Positions 36,323 through 45,068 of a DNA stretch of 48,845 nt are shown here, piece by piece. The stretch is taken from positions 107,533-156,377 of the forward strand of contig MHRT01000005.1 of assembly GCA_001821055.1 (NCBI GenBank), read 5' to 3'. Source of the DNA: Candidatus Taylorbacteria bacterium RIFCSPHIGHO2_12_FULL_45_16. GTDB taxonomy: Bacteria > Patescibacteriota > Minisyncoccia > Phycocordibacterales > PALSA-1337. Position numbers and translations under genes: made by a program. The notes below the pieces were generated by a model. It was not told where the DNA came from. It worked only from the letters and a program-made list of their open reading frames with translations, and made no database searches. Every line of letters begins with the position of its first letter. The stretch's first letter is position 1.

Positions 36323-36490
36323 ATGTTTGATCCAAATTACCAATTTGCTACTCCTCTACTCATGGCATTCAATGCGGTCTTTATTTTTCTCGCTACATGG
36401 ATTCCTGTATATGCGGCGATTTCTTTTTTTATCGGCCTGATAGTTAGATTTTTTCGCAAAGGTGGTTCACGTAATGTATTGCGAATATGA
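36323..36490 (+). CDS. Small membrane protein (55 aa)
   Basis: MFDPNYQFATPLLMAFNAVFIFLATWIPVYAAISFFIGLIVRFFRKGGSRNVLRI; ATGA overlap downstream. Confidence 0.55.
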   Translation: MFDPNYQFATPLLMAFNAVFIFLATWIPVYAAISFFIGLIVRFFRKGGSRNVLRI

Positions 36491-36588
36491 TTACACCCGA
36501 AATTTACTTTCTCTATATTTTTGCGATGTTGCTTTCGATAGTGATCTACACTTTTTTGCGACTTATTAAACGATTTCTAAACTGGTGA
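36487..36588 (+). CDS. 33-aa single-TM protein
   Basis: MITPEIYFLYIFAMLLSIVIYTFLRLIKRFLNW. Confidence 0.45.
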   Translation: MITPEIYFLYIFAMLLSIVIYTFLRLIKRFLNW

Positions 36589-36646
36589 TCTCGGCAATGC
36601 CAATAAGCCCGAAGCCAAGTCGATTTATCAAAATAACATCATAAAC

Positions 36647-36856
36647 ATGACCTCTACAACCACAGCCATTTTTACCGCACTAGGCATTCCTTGGGCAACC
36701 ATGTATGCCTCGGTACAAACGGCAGTAGGCCAAGCAGGGCAAGTCCTTTTGGACATCTTTGTGACCTTGTGGCCGCTCTGGCTCGGTATAGGTGTTTTGC
36801 TTTTCGTGATCGGCATCCCTTGGGTGCTCTATCGACGCGCCACCCACGCAAGGTAA
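36647..36856 (+). CDS. Major-coat-like small membrane protein (69 aa)
   Basis: One long hydrophobic segment with basic C-term YRRATHAR. Confidence 0.55.
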   Translation: MTSTTTAIFTALGIPWATMYASVQTAVGQAGQVLLDIFVTLWPLWLGIGVLLFVIGIPWVLYRRATHAR

Positions 36857-36915
36857 ACACAGAAAAGACCCCCTATTCGGAGGCCTTTCGTAATACACCA
36901 TAATTTTACCATCTT

Positions 36916-38364
36916 ATGAGAAATTCCTGCAAGTGGCTAGGCATTATAGGAGTAGTGGCTACTCTCGTATTTTTTGCCGACGTGCCACGCGCGAGTGCTG
37001 ATATTCAGCAATTGGAAAACAGCGTGTTGTATCAGAACGGTCAGACCATAGACCAGGCACTGGGTACAGGTCTTTCTGGGTCAATTGATAGTATCGGTGT
37101 ATATGCTGAATACTATAGCGGTTCAGGCATCTTTATTGTGGCGATTGCCTGTTACGACGATGCGGCCTACACCCTAATATGTGGAGGAGGTACGGATGGA
37201 ACTCATTTTCGTTCAGAAAATGTTGACGTAACTACACTCAACGGGTACATAAATATCGAATCGAATGGCGTTTATGTAGACACATTTACACCTACGAAAT
37301 ACTACCGATTAGCAGTACGTTCAGATGGTTTCTATTCAATTGGCGGAGCTTCTTCTGGCTCCCCATATGCCTTTGGTGATGTTTTGCCTGACTCTTTAAG
37401 TCCGAATACATCACCATCAATAACTGGAAAGGATCTGTATTTTTGGATAAATGCTGACTATTCAGCGATTCCTGATACCTCAACTCGCTTTATCTTTCTT
37501 TCTCCTGTCGCAAGTTCGACTGTGGCAACAAGCACTACAGTCGGAGCGCATGTGTATGTAAATGAATCTGACTGGGAAGATGGGACGTACTTGTCCCTCG
37601 CATATACCAATCAGACTGTGGCACATGTAGGTGGCTCGGCTCTCGATGCGTGGTACGCGGCATTTGGCACAGGTTCGACGGGAGGCGATACCGCGATCCA
37701 CTTACCACTGCTTGCCGGAGATAACGATGTAGCAACTTCGACAGTATTTCCGTTTATCGGCCGAACGATAGGAAATTACAAAATTATTAGACCATCTGCA
37801 TACGAAGGGTTGTGGTTGATAGGGCGTTTCTTTGGAGGACAGACGATCGTAGCTTCTTCTACTTCTTTCATTGTCGTCCAAAGAACAGGTGTGGATATTG
37901 CGGTGGAGGCGGGCGGGACAGCATTGATTGATGCTCTGATTACGGGTACCACTACTGCTCCGATCTTAAACTGTCACGTAACGAGCTTTTCACTCGAACT
38001 CTGCCTAATCTCGCTCATTGTACCGCCAGCTTCAGTTTTGAAGGCCGATTTTGAACGATTCCGCGATGCCTTCCTAACTAAATGGCCTCTAGGTTACGTT
38101 ACGCGAGTAATTTCCGTAATGGCGACCACAACCCCCGTAGCATTACCCACACTCGACTTTACAATGCCGTCCGTGATTGGGGGACAGCATGTAGAACTTG
38201 ATCCGTGGCCATATCTTTTCAGTGCTTCTTCGACTATCGGATCAGCAAGCTCTACGGAGGGGCAGACATTCCGTGAAATTACGGAGCCATATTGGTACAT
38301 GTTGTGGGCTGTAATCCTCGTACTCGCAATTACCAAGCATGTAATAGGGATGAGACACCACTAA
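36916..38364 (+). CDS. Secreted, C-terminally anchored adsorption-like protein (pIII-like position)
   Basis: Signal peptide, Ser/Thr-rich ectodomain, C-terminal TM YMLWAVILVLAITKHVIGMRHH. Confidence 0.6.
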   Translation: MRNSCKWLGIIGVVATLVFFADVPRASADIQQLENSVLYQNGQTIDQALGTGLSGSIDSIGVYAEYYSGSGIFIVAIACYDDAAYTLICGGGTDGTHFRSENVDVTTLNGYINIESNGVYVDTFTPTKYYRLAVRSDGFYSIGGASSGSPYAFGDVLPDSLSPNTSPSITGKDLYFWINADYSAIPDTSTRFIFLSPVASSTVATSTTVGAHVYVNESDWEDGTYLSLAYTNQTVAHVGGSALDAWYAAFGTGSTGGDTAIHLPLLAGDNDVATSTVFPFIGRTIGNYKIIRPSAYEGLWLIGRFFGGQTIVASSTSFIVVQRTGVDIAVEAGGTALIDALITGTTTAPILNCHVTSFSLELCLISLIVPPASVLKADFERFRDAFLTKWPLGYVTRVISVMATTTPVALPTLDFTMPSVIGGQHVELDPWPYLFSASSTIGSASSTEGQTFREITEPYWYMLWAVILVLAITKHVIGMRHH

Positions 38365-38365
38365 A

Positions 38366-38635
38366 ATGATATTGCAATTGATTCTAACAATTCTGATCGG
38401 AGCAATAGAAATTTTATTTGGATGGCTTCCCGATGCGAGTACCTTACCGAGTGTTTTCGGGTATTCATTGGATACTGCTTTTGTTACAGCGATGGGATAC
38501 TGGCAGTCATTTTCTAGTGTTGTCTGGCCAGTGGTATTTCCATTTCAGTGCGCCCTGTTCTATATGGGCTTCTTATTAACAATCCAAGTCGTAAAGATTT
38601 TCTTAGGCCATAGAACGCCTAGCGCAACAACATAA
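38366..38635 (+). CDS. Small multi-hydrophobic protein (pVI-like position)
   Basis: 89 aa; between pIII-like gene and zot-like gene with 1-nt overlap. Confidence 0.55.
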   Translation: MILQLILTILIGAIEILFGWLPDASTLPSVFGYSLDTAFVTAMGYWQSFSSVVWPVVFPFQCALFYMGFLLTIQVVKIFLGHRTPSATT

Positions 38636-39549
38636 TGCCTACATTCATACCAAACAAAGCGGGAACCGCTGTTAAGGAAATTGACTTACTTGATCTTTTC
38701 GAGGCCGAGGAGGGCACAATCAATCAGTATTATGGCCGAGTTGGACAAGGAAAGACGTATGCGGCGACAAAAGATGTGCTTGATGATCTGGCAAATGGGC
38801 AAGTGATCTATGCGAACTGGCATCTGAACTTTGAAGGACATGATGACAGATATTCGTTGAAGTACGCTTCGCGAAATTTCTTTTTCTTTAGGAAAAGGTA
38901 CTACCGATTCCCAAAAGAAAACTTCCACTTCATAGAAATAGACGATCAATTTATGGATAAATTCGAGAAATTGACGGACTGCAAAGTGTATCTCGACGAA
39001 GGGCACGTAATCTTTGATTCGTATGAAATGGCCAAAATGTCTTTACGGAAACGTAAAAGCATTTTACATACGCGCCATTTCAACAGAACGATCAATATTA
39101 TTTCACAACGTCCAACAGCGGTGCATGTTTCCGCTCGCGGAAATGTAAATATATTCTATCGTTGCACAAAGATTTGGACGTGGCCGGTCATGCTCTTTCG
39201 GCGACAGGAATTCCAAGATATGACAGGGGAGACTGTTGATGAGACAGCCGATCCCATCTCTACACGCTTCTACATGGGAAGAAAGCGTGTCTTTGAGGCA
39301 TACAACTCAAAGTATCTTCGTGGAGGAATTCCGAGATCGCAGAAAGTGTATGTCGAGGCTTGGGATTTGAGCTTCACGGAGCGATTTTGGCTTTTGTGCT
39401 CTGTGATTCAACGTGTGCTTCCGCTTAAGCGGAAGCACACGCCCGCGCGCGAAAGCGCGTCGCCGAGGGGGTTAAATGGGGCTAACGGCGTTAAAGAATC
39501 ATCCGGCGTGCCCACTACGGATGATCGGACGGGGGAACTCCCGTTTTAA
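38635..39549 (+). CDS. Zonular occludens toxin (Zot)/pI-like assembly ATPase
   Basis: YYGRVGQGKTYAATKDVL (Walker A); VYLDEGHVIFD (Walker B). Confidence 0.85.
   Translation: MPTFIPNKAGTAVKEIDLLDLFEAEEGTINQYYGRVGQGKTYAATKDVLDDLANGQVIYANWHLNFEGHDDRYSLKYASRNFFFFRKRYYRFPKENFHFIEIDDQFMDKFEKLTDCKVYLDEGHVIFDSYEMAKMSLRKRKSILHTRHFNRTINIISQRPTAVHVSARGNVNIFYRCTKIWTWPVMLFRRQEFQDMTGETVDETADPISTRFYMGRKRVFEAYNSKYLRGGIPRSQKVYVEAWDLSFTERFWLLCSVIQRVLPLKRKHTPARESASPRGLNGANGVKESSGVPTTDDRTGELPF
39412..39441. repeat. 30-bp perfect palindrome
   Basis: CGTGTGCTTCCGCTTAAGCGGAAGCACACG. Confidence 0.95.
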
Positions 39550-39610
39550 GTTGTCTCACGCTTCGTGTTGGCTTGTCAGCTGTCTAACGCTGTCGAGGGA
39601 TAATACACGT

Positions 39611-39653
39611 CGAGCGGCCTACTCTGCTGTCATCAGCGGAGTAGGGGCGCTCG
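39611..39653. repeat. Long hairpin in intergenic region after zot-like gene
   Basis: CGAGCG-g-CCTACTCTGCTG-tcat-CAGCGGAGTAGG-gg-CGCTCG. Confidence 0.9.
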
Positions 39654-39731
39654 TGAAAACAAGAGGGATATTATATACGGAACAGCGATTGTCACAATAC
39701 AATTAAATAACAATGTGCTAGATTTATACAC

Positions 39732-39992
39732 ATGAACCCAACTGAAATGAAATACGCATTGCTATGTTTGGCGACTTTAGGACTTTCAAGTTACACTTTT
39801 TATCTCTCTAATATTATTCTTGGAATACCACTGACAATCATCGGGATACTCTTTGGCATCAGGAGTACCAGTGCAAACAAACCTAAATGGAAGCAGGGTA
39901 TTTGGGTAGCCATCGGAGCTGTAGTCTTGGGATATACTGTTGCCGCACTTTTACTCGGATCAATTACTGGTTACTGTATGAACTGTGGATAA
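39732..39992 (+). CDS. Small membrane protein
   Basis: 86 aa, multiple hydrophobic segments. Confidence 0.6.
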   Translation: MNPTEMKYALLCLATLGLSSYTFYLSNIILGIPLTIIGILFGIRSTSANKPKWKQGIWVAIGAVVLGYTVAALLLGSITGYCMNCG

Positions 39993-40065
39993 CCAAAATT
40001 AGAAGGGGTATTTTTATGCTATACTATTGTTCGTACTCTTAATAATTGAGTGGCCAATTATATAT

Positions 40066-40332
40066 ATGAAAAAAAATATTTATATTGCTATAGGTTCGTA
40101 TGTTCTTGCTTTGTTAGTTATGCTTATAGGAATTCCTGTAAGTGCATCGCCCGATACAAATAATTTAACGATCGCCATAGTCACTGCTATTTTTTTGGTA
40201 ATAGGAATTATATTCAGTCTTAAAAGCAACAAAGCAAAAGAATCATCTTGGATCGGAAGTCTCCTCGGTATTATAGGTATTCTTTGGCTGATATTCACTT
40301 TCATTGTCCTCTATTTGTCATCGATGCAATAA
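40066..40332 (+). CDS. Small membrane protein, paralog of next ORF
   Basis: MKKNIYIAIGSYVLALL...NKAKESSWIGSLLGIIGIL. Confidence 0.65.
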   Translation: MKKNIYIAIGSYVLALLVMLIGIPVSASPDTNNLTIAIVTAIFLVIGIIFSLKSNKAKESSWIGSLLGIIGILWLIFTFIVLYLSSMQ

Positions 40333-40601
40333 TGCAAAAGTATAAAAATACTTATATTTCCGTTGCATTTTACGTGCTGGCGCTTTTGTTTTATTTTATA
40401 TTAAACTCACCGGCGACTGCACCTTATTTCATCTGCGCAGTTATAGGTATCTTCTTTGCTCATATGAGTAACAGGAAGAAGGAATCATCTTGGGGAGGAA
40501 ATCTTTTACTGGTAGTTGGAATCTTACTGGTTTTGTTTCCTTTCTTAATAGTGCCCCTCTCATTCATGCTGTCAGGAACTTTGTACAATATTAGTCATTA
40601 G
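40332..40601 (+). CDS. Small membrane protein, paralog of previous ORF
   Basis: MQKYKNTYISVAFYVLALL...NRKKESSWGGNLLLVVGIL. Confidence 0.65.
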   Translation: MQKYKNTYISVAFYVLALLFYFILNSPATAPYFICAVIGIFFAHMSNRKKESSWGGNLLLVVGILLVLFPFLIVPLSFMLSGTLYNISH

Positions 40602-40630
40602 AAAGTGGAGAGTGGTGACTACAAATAAAA

Positions 40631-40656
40631 AAGGGCCTGCCCTGAAGCAAGCCCTG
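40631..40656 (-). terminator. Terminator for minus-strand HAF/lipase-like gene
   Basis: Minus strand AGGGC...GCCCTTTTTT. Confidence 0.65.
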
Positions 40657-40675
40657 TGACTAAGAGAACTACCGA

Positions 40676-43399
40676 TTAGTACGGCGAAACCCCACGATAG
40701 AATTTCATCGGAGCGTTCGTCGAACTTTGATCGTAGAAACGAACCAAGCCATTAGTGTTGGCGAGGACTGCGATGTCTGTCCAATTGAGAAGGTTAGTCG
40801 AGGCTTGGATGTGATAATCAAACCCTGCCTCTCCTGTCAACTGCTGTACCATCGCTCCGTTCGTCGTGCTTCCTGTAAATGACAACGAGAACGGCTGACT
40901 TACGCCGATCTGATTAAGTGCGATGTTCGTCACAGTCACGACTGACTGAATGTTTGTGAACGGATCGAGACGGAAGCCCAAGATGTGGCTACTGTTCGCA
41001 ACAGCATTCGGAAACCTAAACGTATAGTGGTTTGTGTTCACGATTCGCTCATCAACTGTTCCGATGATTTGGTCATCCCATAGCACCGACAATACTCCTT
41101 GCGCTCCATTGGTACTCGTAAATTGAGTATTGAAGGAGACAACATTGATTGGATTGGTGCTGGAAACGACAGTTGCAATCCATGCCGGTGACCCACTGAA
41201 CAGTTTGAGAGATTCGATCCATTTCTGAATCGTTCCCGTGTCACTCTGTATGATTGGCGATTGAGTAAAGTCAATCACAGTATTCACGTACGACGGCGGC
41301 GTCACTTGTATATCTGGCGTGCACGTCGGATCAGCAGTGCCGAGAAGTTGAGCTGGATCATTTCCTGGCGTATAACTTGGCACGCCTGAACTCCAACCGC
41401 CACCTTCTTTACTTAAAGGAAAACCAAATCCTTGGTAATCCGTAGTTACGTTACCTGTAATCGTGTTTGAGTAGAACTCGTATGGCCAGCTATGTGAGGT
41501 GATAGTCCTAACGCAAGGTTCCATTAAACCAGTAGCAGATGACCTAAACTTCGCACCAACGATCTTGTGCGGATCGAGCGGTGTAACGTCCAAGTTGTAT
41601 GCATGGTCAAGGGGACTTTCAGTGAACGGCCCAGTTAGAACGCTTCCGAATTGTGTCAGTGAATCACGTGAGAAGTACTGATCTGCCCAATCCGCTCCAC
41701 TACCGTATCTTCCTACCCCTTCAAATTCTTTACCTACATAGGGATCAAGAAACGTGCAATGGACAGTTGTACTCGGTGATAAGGCTTTGATCCTCTCGCT
41801 TGCCGCTTGAATCAGACCAGCTCCAGCACTATGTGATATCAGATGAACATGTGTCCATCCTTGCGCAGCAATGCAATCTCCCAACATTTTACCCTCTTGT
41901 TTCGCGTTGTTTAACGCATGCGTAGGATAAAATGTCCACGCCTTATCGATCCATTTGTAGGTATTGACTTGCCATGTGGTCAAACTATTTGCCACGAGAT
42001 AACTATTTATAGCATTCGACATCCCATCAAGCCATGATACATCAGGTTGTGGAAATGTCGGTGTTACGAATAGTTGCCACCCGTGCGTTGCCAATATCAA
42101 GTTACTCTTTCCCGATCCTTTGGACACACAATTTGCATACGTAGGTTGAGACGGCTGTGCCTCAATAGCATCTCTCCAGCCCGCAGATAGCGGATCAAGC
42201 AGAAATGCATGCGTCTGTCCCGACGGGTTCAATCCGTAGCCGACGATCTGACCCTTGTCATTGATAGCGGTTGCAGACTGAAGTGTCCACGGAGTGCCGT
42301 GCTGTATAGTCACATCGTTCAAGTCCTTCATTGAGCCGTTCGAGAAAAGAAAAGCCCGATTGCCAGACGAACCGACCACGTGAGCATTCACATTGATTCC
42401 GTAGGCATCTGATGATCCACCACTAAGAACGCCGAGATCTTGCATCGTTCCATTTTGGTAGTCATAGAACATTGCGTGATGCGCACCTCCGCTGGTGGTT
42501 GCGTAACCAACAACTTCTGCGTACATATTGATTGCATAGGCCGCGCTTTCATTGCCTCCCAATGTACCGATGTCCTGCATTACACTGTCGGCATAGAGGA
42601 AGGCGTGAACATGCCCATTTGTCGTCGAACTACCTGCAATATCGCCGTAGTCGTTGATGCCATAGGCGATACTTAGATGTGAACCAGTATTGCCAGGGAA
42701 AGTCCCGATATCCTGCATTGAGCCTCCAGAATAGAGGTATGCATGATAGTAGGCATTTCCACTGATGAGAGACCAGCCAACGATAGAATCGTTATTATTG
42801 ATCCCAAATGCCTGACTGTCCGATCCACCCAATGTGCCCAGATCGCTCATGGAACCACCTGCGTACAAGAATGCGTGAGCGCTTGAGCTACTGTATGCCG
42901 CCGCACCTACGACCTTTCCCGCAGAGTTGACCTCGTGTGCATTGCTGTCAGGGCCTCCAAGAGTACCCAGATTTTGCATTGAGCCGTTCGAATACAGGAA
43001 GGCATAAGCGTTAGCTCTGCCAACTACTTTGCCATCGTTATTGATCCCATTAGCGAAACTATCAGTGCCTCCTAGGGCACCGAGATCAATGACATTGTAA
43101 TCGTATTCAGGAGCAGGATCGTTCGGACTTGGCCCATCCAGTGCCATTATGATTGGTCGTACTGGCCGCGCAGGTTTTACTGGCCCGACGAAAGGCAGGG
43201 GATTATCTCCCCATTCTTTCAGCCAGTCCAGATACGCTGGCGGATAGATTTCCAAGGGCATCTTACTTCCCATGATTTTTTCGAGTGTTTCCGTGCCAGT
43301 CGGCTGATTTGTTTCTTCGGTTTGAGCCGAGACCTTCACGATCGTTGTTATCGCCATGATGAGAATCATGGTCGCCAGTAGGAGGACATTTCTTTTCAT
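40676..43399 (-). CDS. Secreted HAF-repeat protein with alpha/beta-hydrolase (lipase-like) domain
   Basis: Signal peptide; many LGTLGGxxSxAxGINxxGxVVG..AFLY repeats; LISHSAGAGLI nucleophile elbow; C-term ASTNLLNWTDIAV..NAPMKFYRG. Confidence 0.8.
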   Translation of the reverse strand: MKRNVLLLATMILIMAITTIVKVSAQTEETNQPTGTETLEKIMGSKMPLEIYPPAYLDWLKEWGDNPLPFVGPVKPARPVRPIIMALDGPSPNDPAPEYDYNVIDLGALGGTDSFANGINNDGKVVGRANAYAFLYSNGSMQNLGTLGGPDSNAHEVNSAGKVVGAAAYSSSSAHAFLYAGGSMSDLGTLGGSDSQAFGINNNDSIVGWSLISGNAYYHAYLYSGGSMQDIGTFPGNTGSHLSIAYGINDYGDIAGSSTTNGHVHAFLYADSVMQDIGTLGGNESAAYAINMYAEVVGYATTSGGAHHAMFYDYQNGTMQDLGVLSGGSSDAYGINVNAHVVGSSGNRAFLFSNGSMKDLNDVTIQHGTPWTLQSATAINDKGQIVGYGLNPSGQTHAFLLDPLSAGWRDAIEAQPSQPTYANCVSKGSGKSNLILATHGWQLFVTPTFPQPDVSWLDGMSNAINSYLVANSLTTWQVNTYKWIDKAWTFYPTHALNNAKQEGKMLGDCIAAQGWTHVHLISHSAGAGLIQAASERIKALSPSTTVHCTFLDPYVGKEFEGVGRYGSGADWADQYFSRDSLTQFGSVLTGPFTESPLDHAYNLDVTPLDPHKIVGAKFRSSATGLMEPCVRTITSHSWPYEFYSNTITGNVTTDYQGFGFPLSKEGGGWSSGVPSYTPGNDPAQLLGTADPTCTPDIQVTPPSYVNTVIDFTQSPIIQSDTGTIQKWIESLKLFSGSPAWIATVVSSTNPINVVSFNTQFTSTNGAQGVLSVLWDDQIIGTVDERIVNTNHYTFRFPNAVANSSHILGFRLDPFTNIQSVVTVTNIALNQIGVSQPFSLSFTGSTTNGAMVQQLTGEAGFDYHIQASTNLLNWTDIAVLANTNGLVRFYDQSSTNAPMKFYRGVSPY

Positions 43400-43545
43400 A
43401 ATACTAATCCCGTTTCTGATTGTTTATTCAGTTGTCAAAGGCAACACACAACAGGTGTGAAGCCGAACTAATTGGTAGTCATGTATACCAACAGAAGGTT
43501 GATCTGTCAACCCCCCGCATATAGACACAACCTCCTGCGGGATGC

Positions 43546-43692
43546 AAAAAGCCCACCGCGGAGTGAAGGCTCGAAGCCTTCCATGCCGGTTTCCCGACAT
43601 GGCCAGTGACGACAGTCCCCACGATGGGTTCTCTGATCGCCACTGGTCTTTTTGCCATGCCATTTTACTGGTTTAGGCTCCTATTCGATTGT
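43546..43692 (-). ncRNA. Structured leader or small RNA upstream of the HAF gene
   Basis: Minus strand: TTGCTA-N17-TATGCT promoter, three stems, and terminator AGCC..GGCTTTTT overlapping stem GAAGGCT-TCG-AGCCTTC. Confidence 0.5.
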
Positions 43693-43783
43693 GAGAACAG
43701 CATACAATATTATTCACTCATTAGCAATTAAGCATCTTGAAATACGGATATAAATATGCTAGGGTTTCAGTAATTAAAAAATT

Positions 43784-44854
43784 ATGGAAGCTACAGAGCT
43801 AAAATCCATCCAAGAAGAGGCAGTCCGCCAAGGAGCTGAAATTAAGGCTGTTCTTGATTCAGTAAAAGGCTACACATCAGAGTTAGACACAATAAAGGAG
43901 GAGATAAGTTCAAAACGTCGTGCGGTTGCCCAGATCAGCACCAATGCGGAAACGAGAAAGACTGAAATTGAGGCTTCTCAATCGGTGATTGTTTCTTTGG
44001 AGACTAAAGCAAAAGAATTAGTCCAGAAAATTGAAACTGAAAATACAAAACTTGCGGAATATATTAGTACTTTTGAAAATACGCGAACAAAACTAGATGG
44101 CGGGGATGATGGCCTTGAAGCTGTATTCACTTGGGCACAACAGCAGAAAGAGGAGATTGGGAAACTCCTTGGACAATCACGCTTAGATCAAGCGGCGGTG
44201 ACAGAAATGAAGACGACTTCCGCAAAAGATACCGAGGGTATCGCAGGTCACAAAAAAGAAGTCGAGGGTTATCGTAAAGAAATCGAAAAGGTGTACGGAT
44301 TCATCAACGGACAGGGATTGGCGCATTCATTTAGTGACCGGCAGAAAAAATTACATCTTCCACTAATTCTGTGGAGTATAATGTTGTTCAGCGCGACATT
44401 CTTGGTCACCTGGGCTTTGTACGAAGTATTCAAAGAACTACCAATCGATATTGTCTCTGGCAAGAGAATATTTGACCCCTCCTCTCTTTTCTACAGGCTC
44501 TCTTTTGTTTCCCCAATTTTGCTTATCTTCTTCGTAGCATTGAGACAATATTCCCGTGAGCGTCGTTTGCTTGAAAGCTATGCGTTCAAAGCCGCCACAG
44601 CAAAGGCGTTAGAGAGCTACACGGAGATATTGGCACGCAGGTTTCCTGAAGAAAAATTTAGAAACCGCATTCTTGCATTCGTCCTTCATGCAATGGTGGG
44701 GATATATAGACATCCGAATAATGAACTGACGAAGGTCGAGGATGAAAAGGAGTGGGCGGAGAGTTTTGGTGAGATGGTTGATAAGGTCAGCAAACCTGTA
44801 GTTGAAAACGCCAAAAATGCTGTTTCCTCCGTTATTCCTGGGCTTAATAAGTAA
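43784..44854 (+). CDS. Coiled-coil, two-TM membrane protein of unknown function
   Basis: Long N-terminal coiled coil, TMs LPLILWSIMLFSATFLVTWALY and FVSPILLIFFVALRQY, RLLESYAFKAATAKALESYTEIL. Confidence 0.7.
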   Translation: MEATELKSIQEEAVRQGAEIKAVLDSVKGYTSELDTIKEEISSKRRAVAQISTNAETRKTEIEASQSVIVSLETKAKELVQKIETENTKLAEYISTFENTRTKLDGGDDGLEAVFTWAQQQKEEIGKLLGQSRLDQAAVTEMKTTSAKDTEGIAGHKKEVEGYRKEIEKVYGFINGQGLAHSFSDRQKKLHLPLILWSIMLFSATFLVTWALYEVFKELPIDIVSGKRIFDPSSLFYRLSFVSPILLIFFVALRQYSRERRLLESYAFKAATAKALESYTEILARRFPEEKFRNRILAFVLHAMVGIYRHPNNELTKVEDEKEWAESFGEMVDKVSKPVVENAKNAVSSVIPGLNK

Positions 44855-45033
44855 GCCTTCTGCTCAAAGGAGAAATCCTTGACAATAGGTTAAACTCGTG
44901 TAAGGTTAAAAGTATTACAAGTTAATAACCCAGTCGCTCCCAAGAGGAGTACGCCCGCGAGGGCTAGACGCTAACGACTAGAGCTTGTACAGGTATTCCA
45001 GCACAGTATTTGGTGCGGTATACTTGTCTATGA

Positions 45034-45063
45034 AGCCCGTCTGATTAGCGTCAGGCGGGTTTC
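45034..45063 (+). terminator. Strong terminator between coiled-coil gene and integrase
   Basis: CCCGTCTGA-TTAGCG-TCAGGCGGGTTT. Confidence 0.8.
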
Positions 45064-45068
45064 AATTT

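Noticed and set aside
36857-36890. AAAGACCCCCTATTCGGAGGCCTTT after the coat-like gene as a phage central terminator
   Set aside because: Stem has two mismatches and no clear T-tract; too weak to list as a feature.
37000-38360. Repeats inside the large surface protein as a possible diversity-generating target
   Set aside because: No template repeat or reverse transcriptase seen in the window.
38635-39549. Zot-like protein as an actual enterotoxin
   Set aside because: Zot-family proteins are filamentous-phage assembly ATPases; Walker motifs and context support that role.
42800-43100. Internal repetitive DNA in the HAF gene as a microsatellite or CRISPR-like array
   Set aside because: Periodicity is explained by protein-level HAF repeats with diverged nucleotides.
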